Positions 44,859 through 54,705 of a stretch of DNA of 64,000 nucleotides are shown piece after piece (the stretch's first letter is position 1; each line of letters begins with the position of its first letter). This DNA comes from DAOVXM01 sp963746255 (lineage in GTDB: Bacteria; Chloroflexota; Anaerolineae; Anaerolineales; UBA4823): contig CAVVAJ010000007.1 of assembly GCA_963746255.1 (NCBI GenBank), forward strand, positions 806,001 to 870,000. Direction: 5' to 3'. A program made the translations under genes and the position numbers. The notes under the pieces are model-generated. The model did no database searches and had not been told where the DNA came from. It saw nothing but the letters and a program-made list of their open reading frames with translations.

Positions 44859-47800
44859 ATGCGGATCATGACCATCCAGTTCACTCTTTTCACCAATTCA
44901 CCGTTCATTAACTTGCCTCAAGATGTCGTGGGTGCTGTTATTGCCTTCATAGCATGGTTTATGTGGTTTGGCGGCGTGCTCTTCTTAATTCGCAGATGGG
45001 GGAAATATGATAAACTGCGCGATTCGAAATATTGGTTCACATTCATTATCCTGTTGTTGGCAACACCCATAACGAGTTTATTCCTCGGCATTCGGTTTAC
45101 GGCTCAACCTGGCTTATTACCTCCCGGACTTCCTGTAGACCCTCTCGGTCCCACATTGATGGTTTTTTCCGTGTTGCCTTGGCTGTTAGCTGCCGGTTGG
45201 CTTGGCACAACCCCTGCAGTAATACTCGCTGCTTTCTCTGGGGTTTTGCTGGCACTATGGGATACCCATAATCCATTTACACCTTTAGAATTGAGCCTAA
45301 TGGCGGCTTTAGGGGCTTGGATGGTGAATCAGCGCTATCGGACCCGTCTTTACCGCCTCATCAGCCACCCAATCGTGGTTGCCGTATTATTATCGCTGTT
45401 ATATCCCGTCCTTTTCGTCGCAAGCAATATTTTCTCATCGCATGGACCCCTGGTAAACCGCCTGGATTTTGCCTTATCCCTTGTTGGCGCACAGGCATTA
45501 ATCCAATCAGTTGAGCTGTTTATAGCTGGGATCATTGTTGAAGTCGTCGCGATTGGGTTGCCGGATTGGTGGGGTAATCATGAACCACTCATCCCTTCTC
45601 CCCCAGAGAAAAGTTTGCGGACACGTTTTAATTACGTCATCGCACTTTCCGTTGGAATTTTAATGATTCTCCTGATCGCGGCAGATTGGATTGTTGCTGG
45701 CGGAGCTGCCCGGCGAATCCTTGAAGAACGGATGACTGAAGCAGCCCAGATGGCAGCCCGTGGGGTACCGTATTTCCTTGATGTTGGGCAAAGTCAGATT
45801 TTACAGCTGGCTCAGGATGAGCGTCTGTACACAGTGCCTGATGAAGACTTAGAATTCGTCCTTATTGAGAATAAACTACGGGTACCTTATTTTGACCACT
45901 TGTTTCTCTTAGATGCGCATGGCAATGACGTAGCAAGTTCAAACGGTCAAGCCTTTACGACCACCAATCCTCAACCTGTAGAGTTGGTGGGCATAATGCT
46001 AGCTATTGAGGGATTGCCTTTCCAATACTTTACGGTTCCTCCAGGCAGTGGAGATAGTGCTGCTCTGGTTTCGTTCATGGCGCCTGTCTTTGATCAGAAT
46101 AACACCGTTAAAAGGGTGCTCATTGGGAGGACCGATCTTTCGCAAAATCTATTCACCTCGCCGATTTTGAACTCCCTTGACAGTGTGATTGGCGAAGATG
46201 GCGAAGGGATGCTGCTGGATGAAAACGGGGTGATTCTGTATCACACCAATCCAGATATGATCATGACGGAATACAGTGGTCATATCCCTGATGAGGCAGA
46301 GTTTTTTGATGATTCCGCATCGGATGGAACTCGTCAGTTAATTTACTATCAACCTGCGGAGGGACGCCCTTGGGCGATTGTCCTCTCAATCCCAGCTCGG
46401 GCTGCCCAGCAGATCACGTTGATCATCTCCGCACCTTTGTTGATCATGATATTAGTGATTGCTCTGGTTGCTGTGGTTTTATTGCATATCGGCGTAGATT
46501 CGGTTACTCGTTCATTTGAAAATTTGGCAGTACAAGCCGATAATATCGCCCGTGGTCAGCTGAGTTCTCCCATTCCTGTTAAAGGTGAAGATGAAATTGC
46601 TAAGTTAGCGCGATCTTTTGAGCAGATGCGGATTAGCCTTCAATCCCGCCTAGAAGACTTGAATCGTCTAATTAATGTCAGCCAAGGGGTGGCATCAAAT
46701 CTCGATATGTCTGCAGCCGTTCAGCCAATCCTGGATTCGGCTTTATCGATTGGGGCTCAGTCAGCACGCGTGGTATTAATTCCCACTGTTGTTCCCGACA
46801 TTGAAAGGGACGGAACGAGCCCAATTGTATACTCAAAAGGTTCATCCACTAGTAGGTACGCTTACCTTGATGAGCAAATCTTGGAGATTTCCCGGAAACA
46901 AAAACGATTAGTATTACCCAATTTGTACCGTACACGGCTGATTGACTTCCCATCCAAAAGCCTACGTCCTAAATCTCTGATCGCCCTCGCTTTACGCCAC
47001 GAGAATCAATATTCTGGCGTCCTGTGGGTAGCAATGGACAATGAGCATCAGTTCGTAGAGAGCGAAGTTCGTTTTCTGGAGACCATCGCAGGCCAGGCTG
47101 CAATTGCAGCCGCCAATGCCGAATTATACATGAATGCCGAAGTTGGTCGTCAGCGATTAGCAGCGATTTTGGCTTCTTCTCCTGATCCAGTCTTAGTAAC
47201 GGACCAAAAGAACCGCTTATTGTTGGCGAATCCAGCCGCCTGGCGAGTGTTAGGATTGGGAGTAGAATGGGATGAAGGGCAACCGGTAGAGAAGATTATC
47301 TTCAATAATGACCTACTGAATTTATTGCGTTCTGCTGATGACGAGAAACGATCCGTAGAGGTTGCCTTATCAAACAAGCGTGTATATTTTGCGACGGCTA
47401 GTTCTGTCATGGCAGATGGTGACCACGTTGGCAGAGTATGTGTATTGCGAGATATTACCCACTTCAAAGAGCTTGATACCCTCAAATCTGAATTTGTAGC
47501 CACAGTTAGCCATGACCTGCGATCACCGTTGACCCTTATTCGCGGTTATGCCATGATGTTAGATATGGTTGGGCAGCTGAATGAGCAGCAAAATAGTTAT
47601 GTGCAGAAGATTGTCGGTGGGGTGGAGAATATCTCTCGCTTGGTGAACAATCTGTTGGATTTGGGACGAATTGAAGCAGGTGTTGATTTACAGCTCGAGA
47701 TGGTGGCTGTCTATGAAGTGATTAAAAACGTCATTGATGATCTCCAGCTTATGGCAACCCATAAACGTATCGATGTTCAATCAGAGTATCGCCAAGAAAC

Positions 47801-48188
47801 GATCCCATTACTCGAGGCTGACCAAGCGCTGTTGCAGCAGGCTTTACATAATTTGGTCGAGAATGCTGTCAAATATACTGATCATGGGGGCAAGGTTAGA
47901 GTGCGTGTCGATAGCCGCCAAGGGTATATGGCATTTGTAGTGAGTGATACCGGCATCGGCATCTCACCCGTTGACCAACCGAGGTTGTTTGAAAGGTTCT
48001 ATCGTGGAGCTCATCAAGGCGGAAAACGGCAGTCTGGGTCTGGCTTGGGTCTAGCAATCGTAAGATCTATCGCTGAGAGGCACGGGGGCAAAGTTTGGGT
48101 TGAGAGCAAGCTTGGCAAGGGGAGTACATTCTTCATGATCATTCCACTCCGTCAGGAGAAAGAGCCACGCGGTCCACGGGGAAGGTAG
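44859..48188 (+). CDS. Multidomain membrane sensor histidine kinase
   Basis: Sensor kinase of 1109 residues. An N-terminal block of about seven helices (residues 20-240) is followed by a further helix and an extracytoplasmic Cache-like sensor (about 290-515). A helix and HAMP (about 530-598, SFENLAVQADNIARGQLSSPI), GAF (about 608-750), PAS (about 765-867) and HisKA with phospho-acceptor His885 (ATVSHDLRSPLTLIRGY) come next. HATPase_c follows, with NLVENAVKYT near 993, DTGIGISP and GSGLGLAI. An ATG three codons downstream is an alternative start. No response regulator gene is adjacent, so it is an orphan here. Its position just before mreB suggests, but does not show, a link to envelope state. 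Confidence 0.9.
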   Translation: MRIMTIQFTLFTNSPFINLPQDVVGAVIAFIAWFMWFGGVLFLIRRWGKYDKLRDSKYWFTFIILLLATPITSLFLGIRFTAQPGLLPPGLPVDPLGPTLMVFSVLPWLLAAGWLGTTPAVILAAFSGVLLALWDTHNPFTPLELSLMAALGAWMVNQRYRTRLYRLISHPIVVAVLLSLLYPVLFVASNIFSSHGPLVNRLDFALSLVGAQALIQSVELFIAGIIVEVVAIGLPDWWGNHEPLIPSPPEKSLRTRFNYVIALSVGILMILLIAADWIVAGGAARRILEERMTEAAQMAARGVPYFLDVGQSQILQLAQDERLYTVPDEDLEFVLIENKLRVPYFDHLFLLDAHGNDVASSNGQAFTTTNPQPVELVGIMLAIEGLPFQYFTVPPGSGDSAALVSFMAPVFDQNNTVKRVLIGRTDLSQNLFTSPILNSLDSVIGEDGEGMLLDENGVILYHTNPDMIMTEYSGHIPDEAEFFDDSASDGTRQLIYYQPAEGRPWAIVLSIPARAAQQITLIISAPLLIMILVIALVAVVLLHIGVDSVTRSFENLAVQADNIARGQLSSPIPVKGEDEIAKLARSFEQMRISLQSRLEDLNRLINVSQGVASNLDMSAAVQPILDSALSIGAQSARVVLIPTVVPDIERDGTSPIVYSKGSSTSRYAYLDEQILEISRKQKRLVLPNLYRTRLIDFPSKSLRPKSLIALALRHENQYSGVLWVAMDNEHQFVESEVRFLETIAGQAAIAAANAELYMNAEVGRQRLAAILASSPDPVLVTDQKNRLLLANPAAWRVLGLGVEWDEGQPVEKIIFNNDLLNLLRSADDEKRSVEVALSNKRVYFATASSVMADGDHVGRVCVLRDITHFKELDTLKSEFVATVSHDLRSPLTLIRGYAMMLDMVGQLNEQQNSYVQKIVGGVENISRLVNNLLDLGRIEAGVDLQLEMVAVYEVIKNVIDDLQLMATHKRIDVQSEYRQETIPLLEADQALLQQALHNLVENAVKYTDHGGKVRVRVDSRQGYMAFVVSDTGIGISPVDQPRLFERFYRGAHQGGKRQSGSGLGLAIVRSIAERHGGKVWVESKLGKGSTFFMIIPLRQEKEPRGPRGR

Positions 48189-48298
48189 TGAGTACGATAC
48201 TGGCGAGTATCAGTGAGTTATTCGCGAAAATTTTGAAAAGAGAACGTATTCATACACAGGTACAGCGGGTTATTCCAGCTTTGACATGGGCTGGATAG

Positions 48299-48316
48299 TA
48301 ATTTGCCGGCAAATTA
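48299..48316. promoter_or_regulatory. Perfect 18-bp palindrome at mreB promoter
   Basis: TAATTTGCCGGCAAATTA is its own reverse complement along all 18 bases. It ends 18 bases upstream of the -10 hexamer and overlaps the expected -35 position, as a repressor site would. No regulator gene lies nearby. Confidence 0.6.
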
Positions 48317-48331
48317 AGACCATGTTATCTC

Positions 48332-48340
48332 TGGTATAAT
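48332..48340 (+). promoter_or_regulatory. Extended -10 promoter for mreB cluster
   Basis: TGGTATAAT at 48332-48340, about 95 bases before the mreB start. The -35 position (AATTAA, 17-bp spacing) falls on the right arm of the 18-bp palindrome. Confidence 0.6.
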
Positions 48341-48435
48341 CCTGACGAATTTTTGACTTTCGCTCGCTGTGTGATCGCGAGATCTGCGCATAAATTGCTC
48401 CTAGGTTTATGCGGATTGGAACATCGGAGCCCATA

Positions 48436-49431
48436 TTGGCATTTAATCCCCTAAACTGGCTGCTTGGTTTCTTCTCCCTGGATATCGGTATTGACCTTGG
48501 AACGGCCAATACCCTAGTTAACGTCCGCGGTAAAGGGATTGTGATCAGTGAACCTTCCTGGGTCGCCATAGAAAAACGGACTCGTCGGCCTCTGGCAATT
48601 GGCGCCGAAGCGAAAGAGATGGTCGGGAGAACCCCAGCTAATGTCATCGCAGTACGCCCGCTGCGTGATGGCGTGATCTCAGAGTTCGAGATTACCCAGG
48701 CCATGCTGGAATATTTCATTGGCAAAGCCCATGAACAAAGCATTGTACCTGTCCCCCGGCCGCGCGTCGTTATCGGCATCCCCTCCGGGGTAACCGAAGT
48801 AGAGAAACGAGCCGTTTATGATGCGTCGATGTCAGCCGGCGCGCGTGAAACCTATTTAATCGAAGAGCCAGTTGCAGCAGCCCTGGGCGCAGGTTTGCCT
48901 GTGGGCGAGATTCGTGGCAGCATGATCGTAGATATTGGCGGTGGGACCTCTGAAGTAGCGATCATGTCGATGGGTGGTATAGTAGTATCACGCTCGTTGC
49001 GTGTAGCCGGTGACGAGATGGACGAGGATATCGTCCAGTATATGCGTAATAAATACAACCTCTTAATTGGGTTGCGCATGGCTGAACAGGCCAAAATCTC
49101 GATCGGTTCAGCTTCCCACCTCAAAGAAGAGAAGACGTATATCATGCGTGGTCGAAATCTTGTCTCGGGGTTGCCTGATACCGTGGAAGTTTCTTCTGTC
49201 GAGATCCGTGAAGCTATCTCAGGCTCTGTACAGACGATAGTAGATACCATAATTGATGCGTTGGATGAAGCACCACCAGAGATTATTGCCGACCTTATGG
49301 AATCGGGTGTTTGTTTGGCCGGTGGCGGATCGTTGCTGCAGGCGCTCGATAATCGGCTAAGTGATGAGCTGCGTGTTAGGGTGTGGGTGGCAGATGATCC
49401 AATGAGTTGTGTAGCACGCGGCGCGGGATGA
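48436..49431 (+). CDS. mreB: Rod shape-determining protein MreB
   Basis: Actin-like filament protein that positions lateral wall synthesis. Phosphate 1 and ATP-site motifs are DIGIDLGTANTLV near the N-terminus, AALGAGLPVGE, MIVDIGGGTSEVAI (phosphate 2) and GVCLAGGGSLLQALD (adenosine). A TTG at 48436 is preferred as the start because GGAG lies 6 bases upstream and the product then begins AFNPLNWLLGFFSLDIG as in relatives. An ATG at 48409 gives 9 extra residues. First gene of the mreBCD-mrdA-minCDE-rodA cluster. Confidence 0.94.
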   Translation: MAFNPLNWLLGFFSLDIGIDLGTANTLVNVRGKGIVISEPSWVAIEKRTRRPLAIGAEAKEMVGRTPANVIAVRPLRDGVISEFEITQAMLEYFIGKAHEQSIVPVPRPRVVIGIPSGVTEVEKRAVYDASMSAGARETYLIEEPVAAALGAGLPVGEIRGSMIVDIGGGTSEVAIMSMGGIVVSRSLRVAGDEMDEDIVQYMRNKYNLLIGLRMAEQAKISIGSASHLKEEKTYIMRGRNLVSGLPDTVEVSSVEIREAISGSVQTIVDTIIDALDEAPPEIIADLMESGVCLAGGGSLLQALDNRLSDELRVRVWVADDPMSCVARGAG

Positions 49432-49506
49432 TTCTTGAAGACCTGGATCACCTCAGCAACTTGCTTGTCGGCTTAGAGCGGGGGAGTACGAAGCACGAAT
49501 AATTGG

Positions 49507-49527
49507 TACCAGCAGTTTTCGCTGGTA
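49507..49527 (+). other. Hairpin between mreB and mreC
   Basis: TACCAGC (49507-49513) and GCTGGTA (49521-49527) form a perfect 7-bp stem with a 7-base loop. No T-run follows, so it is not a classical terminator. A TATAAT at 49562-49567 lies further downstream and could start a separate mreC transcript. The hairpin may adjust the mreB to mreC ratio. Confidence 0.45.
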
Positions 49528-49590
49528 GATGTGTTCCATGGCGGTCGGTTGCTGTGAAGATTATAATGTAGCCATCGGACACAGATATTC

Positions 49591-50436
49591 ATGAATCCTT
49601 CAACTGTAAGAACCCTTCAAATCGTTGTTTTTATACTGGTTGCCGTAGGAATTATCGCCCTTGCATTGGGTGGCTATCTAACTCCACTGTCCCGCATTGT
49701 GTTATTCCCAGCCATAAATGCCCAATCTTGGCTAACCAATCGCTTCCAGGCTGTGCAAGTCTTATTGAGTGCTCCCCAAGACACCACCCGCTTGCGGCAG
49801 GAGAATGCCGAACTTCAAGCAGAGGTCTCACGCCTCCAGTCCCAAGTTATCGAACTTCAGCAGCAGCTAACCGAAACAAGTATTCTGTCCGCCCTTGTTG
49901 ATTTTGCCCGGGCGAATCCGGAAAACAGATACCAGGCAGCTGCTGTCATTGGCTACGACACGAGTCCTTTTCTTCGGTATGTGCTGATAAATCGGGGGTC
50001 GGATGATGCCTTGCGTCGCGGCATGCCAGTTGTCACCCAGCAGGGGTTGGTCGGTCGCATTGATGCGGTGACAGCCACGGCAGCCCGGGTACAGCTGATT
50101 ACGGACGCTGGTTCCACGGTTAATGTTCGTTTAGATCCATCCGATGCCCAGGCAATCCTGAGTGGGCAAATTACCGGTGATTTAATCTTGGATATGATCC
50201 CCCAAGAATCGAATATTCAACCCGGGGATTTAGTGATGACGTCCGGACTTGGTGGCGGTTACCCGCCCAACATCCTGATTGGTCAAATTTCCGGGATCCG
50301 CAAGCAGGCACAAGACTTGTTCCAGCGCGCAACTGTCCAACCCGTGGTCGATTTTTCCCAGCTCGAGATCGTTTTGGTGATCACGAACTTTCAACCTATA
50401 GATATTGAACCCCTGATTCCAACCCTAGAAAGCTAG
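49591..50436 (+). CDS. mreC: Rod shape-determining protein MreC
   Basis: Membrane-anchored protein of 281 residues that links MreB to PBP2 and RodA on the outside of the membrane. One N-terminal helix (starting LQIVVFILVAVGIIALAL) is followed by a coiled coil (RLRQENAELQAEVSRLQSQVIELQQQL) and a beta-rich domain with AAVIGYDTSPFLRYVLINRGSDD and GDLVMTSGLGGGYPPNILIGQI. These are family signatures. It lies 159 bases after mreB and just before mreD. Confidence 0.95.
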   Translation: MNPSTVRTLQIVVFILVAVGIIALALGGYLTPLSRIVLFPAINAQSWLTNRFQAVQVLLSAPQDTTRLRQENAELQAEVSRLQSQVIELQQQLTETSILSALVDFARANPENRYQAAAVIGYDTSPFLRYVLINRGSDDALRRGMPVVTQQGLVGRIDAVTATAARVQLITDAGSTVNVRLDPSDAQAILSGQITGDLILDMIPQESNIQPGDLVMTSGLGGGYPPNILIGQISGIRKQAQDLFQRATVQPVVDFSQLEIVLVITNFQPIDIEPLIPTLES

Positions 50437-50475
50437 CGTGATTCGTACACTCCAATTCACATGATTTCTTAATGG

Positions 50476-51012
50476 ATGCATTTCTATGGGCGAGTTATGA
50501 TTCCGTCAACGATATCGGCGCTAATAGCCATTCCAATCTTAGGTGTTTTGGTTTTCTTCCAATCGAGTATTGTTAGTCGAATCCCACTCATCCAAGGTAC
50601 ACCAGACCTTGTCTTGCTTGCGATACTAGCGTGGGCACTTCAGAAAAAAATAGATACGGCTTGGCAATGGTGTATAATTGGAAGTTTGATGGTGACTTTA
50701 GTATCGGCGCTTCCTTTAGGCGCCGTGTTTGTTGGATACGGATTAGCCACGGCTATTGCCCTGGCTTTACGCAGAAGAATATGGCAAATTCCTTTGTTGG
50801 CAATGTTTATCGTGACCTTTTTAGGGACGGTAATTCTCAATGGGGTTTCTTTGCTTGCGTTGTGGCTCGCTGGCAATCCTGTTCCTGTGTTGGAATCTTT
50901 AAACTTTATTGCTTTGCCAGGTATTTTGTTGAATTTATTACTGGCAATTCCTGCATACGGGTTATTGCATGAATTAGCCAATTGGATTTATCCAGAAGAA
51001 TTAGAAGTATGA
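50476..51012 (+). CDS. mreD: Rod shape-determining protein MreD
   Basis: Membrane protein of 178 residues with five helices, including ALIAIPILGVLVFFQSSIV and a central PDLVLLAILAWALQKK stretch typical of MreD. An internal ATG at 50497 (MIPSTIS) is an alternative start with GGGCGAG nearby. Sequence conservation of MreD is weak in general; length, topology and its place between mreC and mrdA support the call. Its stop overlaps the mrdA start (ATGA). Confidence 0.85.
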   Translation: MHFYGRVMIPSTISALIAIPILGVLVFFQSSIVSRIPLIQGTPDLVLLAILAWALQKKIDTAWQWCIIGSLMVTLVSALPLGAVFVGYGLATAIALALRRRIWQIPLLAMFIVTFLGTVILNGVSLLALWLAGNPVPVLESLNFIALPGILLNLLLAIPAYGLLHELANWIYPEELEV

Positions 51013-53085
51013 ACGGATCTTCATCATTACATAATAATATTGAGCGCTGGCGAATATTTGTGTTCGCTGGAGTAATCCTATCTGTTTTTATAATATTTTT
51101 AGCTCGTTTGTTCACGATCCAGATTATTCAAGGGCCGGAATGGATTGCTCGCGCCGAAGATAATCGTACGAAGGAAATAAATATTCCTGCCTCTCGCGGG
51201 GTCATTTATGACCGGAATAATACAGTCTTGGCTAGAAATATTGCCTCCTATAATGTTATCGTCACCGCTGCTGATCTGCCAGATGATATCGGTGAGATAC
51301 AAGAGATATTAAGGGAGTTATCGAATTACATTGACGTGCCGGTATATGGGGGGGAGTTAAACTGAGGGTAACCCATTCGTTCCTTGTATATCAGATCATG
51401 GGATCGCCGAGATAGTCGAATATGGCGAGACAGCGACTCCATTTCAACCAGTCCCGGTTGCTTGTGATATTGATCGGGAGAGTGCGATGGCAATCCAGGA
51501 GAAGGCTGTAGATTGGCCGGGAGTGGGTGTCGAAATTCAACCCATCCGCGATTATCCAACTGGCTCGCTTACCGCTTCGATCATTGGATTTTTGGGACCT
51601 ATACCGGCTAACCAAGAGGCTGAATTCGAAGCAGGGGGACTTGTGCCAAACCGGGATAAGGTGGGGTATGCCGGGATTGAATTAGAATATCAGGACTTGT
51701 TAGCGGGGAAAAATGGCTTACGTCAGGTAGAGGTTGATGTTGCCGGACAGGAGCTCTACACGATGGGAGAGACCCAGCAACCCAAAGCCGGTAGCAGTTT
51801 GCAGTTAACTATTGATACACGGCTGCAGCAGGCTACGACTGCCATCCTGATACGCGAGATCGATTACTGGAACACTTATCTCCAATCCACACGCTCCACA
51901 AGCGGCGTTGTTATCGCGATCAACCCGAAAACCGGTGAGATCTTGTCCATGGTTTCATACCCTACTTATGAAAATAACCGTATGGCACGCGTGATCCCTG
52001 CTTATTACTACAACCAGCTGATTGAAGATCCAGCGAACCCCTTGCTTAATCACGCGGTAGGCGATACATTACCGGCCGGTTCAGTTTTCAAACTCGTCAC
52101 GGCAGTAGGAGCATTAAATGAGGGCGTCGTCGAGCCTGATCAGATGATTGAAACGCCTCCCAAGATAACCATTACCGAGAAATATTTTGCCAACGATCGT
52201 GGTAATCCGCGCGACTTTGTCGACTGGAATGAAGCAGGCTTTGGCCGGCTAAATTTCATTGGTGGTTTGTCGAACTCGAGCAATGTCTACTTTTATAAGC
52301 TCGGTGGTGGCTACCGTGACGAAGTTCCTGAAGGTTTGGGTGTCTGCCGGCTCGGTACGTATGCCCGTGCGTTAGGTTACGGTGATTACCCCGGTGTGGG
52401 ATTGCCTGAGGAAGAGAAGGGTCTTGTTCCTGATCCGGCGTGGAAGCGTATTACCCATGGTGAATCTTGGTCAACAGGCGATACATACATCACGAGTGTT
52501 GGGCAGGGGTACGTCCTCGCCACTCCACTGCAGGTGTTGTTATCTGCGACCATAATCGCCAATGATGGCAAGCTTATGCAGCCGACACTCGTTCGTGAGG
52601 TCCTGGACAGCGAGGGAAATGTCATCCAGGAATTTGATCCGCAGATGAAATGGGATATTACCAAAGATCCTATAATCCAGGAATACTACGATACAACGAT
52701 CCGTGGTTGTGAACCAATCGAAGGGCAGACAAAGACTGTCGAACCATGGGTGATAGAAACAGTCCAAGAAGGGATGCGCCGCGCTGTCACACATGGTACA
52801 TTGGAGGATGAGTTCGTCAATGTAAATATCCCTGCCGCAGGGAAAACCGGAACAGCTGAGTACTGTGACCAATACGCTCAAGCGAAAAATCTCTGCATTC
52901 CTGGGAATTGGCCAACTCACGCCTGGACAGTTGCATATGCCCCATACGATGATCCGGAGATTGCCGTGGTTGCCTTCGTTTATAACGGTGGCGAAGGAGC
53001 GAGCGTAGCCGGTCCTATCGTTTGGCAAACCCTAAATGCATATTTCGAGTTGAAAGCCATCGATGTGGCTATGGAAGGTTCGTAG
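51009..53085 (+). CDS. mrdA: Penicillin-binding protein 2 (MrdA), frameshifted
   Basis: Class B transpeptidase of lateral wall elongation. The first 118 codons (51009-51362) hold the membrane anchor (FVFAGVILSVFIIFLARL) and the RGVIYDRNNTVLA dimerisation motif, then meet a TGA. The rest is in another frame from 51361: VACDIDRESAMAIQEK, catalytic LPAGSVFKL (SxxK), SNSSN (SxN) and AAGKTGTAEY (KTG). Deleting one A from AAA at 51359-51361 gives a continuous protein of about 691 residues reading GGELTEGNPF. The gene should be essential, so a base error is the simplest explanation. The start overlaps mreD by ATGA. Confidence 0.9.
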
Positions 53086-53092
53086 CACATCA

Positions 53093-53101
53093 TGCTATAA
53101 T
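53093..53101 (+). promoter_or_regulatory. Extended -10 promoter for minC
   Basis: TGCTATAAT lies 52 bases before the minC start and just after the mrdA stop. It would allow minCDE expression apart from mreBCD-mrdA. Confidence 0.55.
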
Positions 53102-53153
53102 TTTCACAGCCAATACCTGGATAAAATCATTTAGCTGACCTACAATTCCGCCA

Positions 53154-53828
53154 ATGACGAGACCACAAATTGAAATAAAGGGTACCCGGGATGGGCTGAT
53201 GGTCATCCTGGGCGATGGAGAGTGGCTACAGCTTCGGGAGGCATTGCTATTTCAGGTCGATGGTCAGCAGGAATTTATGCAAGGCGCCCGAATGGCTGTG
53301 GATGTTGGCAATCATATCTTGAAAGCTGTAGATTTAGGACTACTGCGCGACGAATTGTCCGGACGCGGGATATCATTGTGGGCTGTAATCAGTAATTCGG
53401 CAACAACTGAGAAGACGGCACAAACGCTCGGTTTAGCAACTGTGATATCCCAGCCGATGCGTAAACAGGAGATCAAACCGCTCGATACCCGTTATAATTA
53501 TGGTGATGATGCAGTGTTCATCCAGCGAACGTTGCGTTCTGGTTACAATTTGACGTATCCTGGGCATGTCATTGTGTTGGGTGACGTGAATCCTGGCGCA
53601 GAGATCATTGCTGGCGGCAATATCGTCGTTTGGGGCCGTTTGCGAGGTTTGGTTCATGCCGGAGCTGAGGGTGATGAGTCTGCCGTAGTATGTGCGCTTG
53701 ATCTGATGCCGACCCAACTGCGAATAGCTGGGCATATCGCTATTACACCGAAAAGACGCGGCAAATCTCAACCCGAGATAGCCTATATCAAGGACAGTCA
53801 AGTTGTCGCTGAAATCTGGGGTAAGTAG
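53154..53828 (+). CDS. minC: Septum site-determining protein MinC
   Basis: Inhibitor of FtsZ polymerisation, 224 residues. The N-terminal domain (about 1-100) is variable. The C-terminal beta-helix (about 125-224) carries the conserved RSGYNLTYPGHVIVLGDVNPGAEIIAGGNIVVWGRLRGLVHAGA run, which binds MinD. The family is certain from this domain. minD follows after 71 bases and has its own promoter-like -10. Confidence 0.94.
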   Translation: MTRPQIEIKGTRDGLMVILGDGEWLQLREALLFQVDGQQEFMQGARMAVDVGNHILKAVDLGLLRDELSGRGISLWAVISNSATTEKTAQTLGLATVISQPMRKQEIKPLDTRYNYGDDAVFIQRTLRSGYNLTYPGHVIVLGDVNPGAEIIAGGNIVVWGRLRGLVHAGAEGDESAVVCALDLMPTQLRIAGHIAITPKRRGKSQPEIAYIKDSQVVAEIWGK

Positions 53829-53829
53829 T

Positions 53830-53838
53830 TGCTATAAT
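53830..53838 (+). promoter_or_regulatory. Extended -10 promoter for minD
   Basis: TGCTATAAT lies immediately after the minC stop and 62 bases before the minD start. It suggests separate control of minDE. Confidence 0.52.
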
Positions 53839-53899
53839 CATTGGCTTCAGTATTATCAGTGGGCTTGGTGATCGATAAACTAGAAAATAGGGTAAACAG

Positions 53900-54703
53900 A
53901 TGGCAGGTATAGTTGTAACCGTTACATCCGGAAAAGGCGGGGTTGGGAAAACAACCGCGGTAGCAAATTTGGGTGCTGCACTCGCGAAACAGGGCCACAA
54001 GGTTGTTTGTGTTGATGCAGATATCGGATTGCGGAATTTAGATGTTGTTTTAGGATTAGAGAACCGGATAGTATATGACTTAGTCGATATCGTCGAAGGC
54101 CGCTGTCGTCTGCGGCAAGCCATGATTCGCGATAAACGTATGCCAGAACTATACTTGATCCCCGCGGCGCAAACACGCGATAAAAGCGCCGTCTCCCCCA
54201 GTGATATGGTCAGGGTATGTGAAGAATTGCGCTTAGAACATGACTGGATTCTCATAGATTCACCTGCTGGGATCGAACGTGGTTTCCGCAATGCTATTGC
54301 TCCTGCTGATATGATTGTGGTAATTACTAACCCCGAGATATCAGCGGTTAGAGATGCCGATCGCATTATTGGATTAATTGAAGCAGAAGAAAAAGGACCT
54401 GCCCTGCTCATCATTAATCGGATTAAACCCGAAATGGTGCGGCGAGGTGATATGCTTTCCCCAGATGATGTTGTAGAATTGCTTGCTGTCGAACTTATCG
54501 GTATGATTCCAGAGGATCAGAATATCATCATAAGCACAAATCGTGGTACGCCTGTCACGCTTGATGGAAACAATAGAGCTGGGCAGGCGTTTACCAATAT
54601 CTCCAAACGGTTGCAGGGGCAGGAAGTACCATTCATGGCGATGGATGATGGGGGTGGGATTTTGAACAAGTTGGCGCGCATGATACGGTCAGGAGATAAT
54701 TGA
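53900..54703 (+). CDS. minD: Septum site-determining ATPase MinD
   Basis: Membrane-cycling ATPase of 267 residues. The deviant Walker A is SGKGGVGKTT at residues 10-19, with the signature lysine. Further motifs are VDADIGLRNLDVVLG (switch I), LIDSPAGIERGF (switch II) and TNPEISAVRDADRIIG. The C-terminal GGILNKLARMIRSGDN is an amphipathic membrane-targeting helix. It recruits MinC and is cleared by MinE, encoded next. Confidence 0.97.
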   Translation: MAGIVVTVTSGKGGVGKTTAVANLGAALAKQGHKVVCVDADIGLRNLDVVLGLENRIVYDLVDIVEGRCRLRQAMIRDKRMPELYLIPAAQTRDKSAVSPSDMVRVCEELRLEHDWILIDSPAGIERGFRNAIAPADMIVVITNPEISAVRDADRIIGLIEAEEKGPALLIINRIKPEMVRRGDMLSPDDVVELLAVELIGMIPEDQNIIISTNRGTPVTLDGNNRAGQAFTNISKRLQGQEVPFMAMDDGGGILNKLARMIRSGDN

Positions 54704-54705
54704 TT

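Noticed and set aside
51356..51365. GTTAAAC in mrdA as a programmed -1 slippery heptamer
   Set aside because: A -1 shift would enter the wrong frame; the downstream gene needs +1 (or -2). One extra A explains the break more simply.
51363..51365. TGA in mrdA and TGA at 38580 as selenocysteine codons, given the tRNA-Sec
   Set aside because: Continuing in the same frame gives a new stop almost at once in mrdA and no family similarity in either case. The true continuation lies in another frame.
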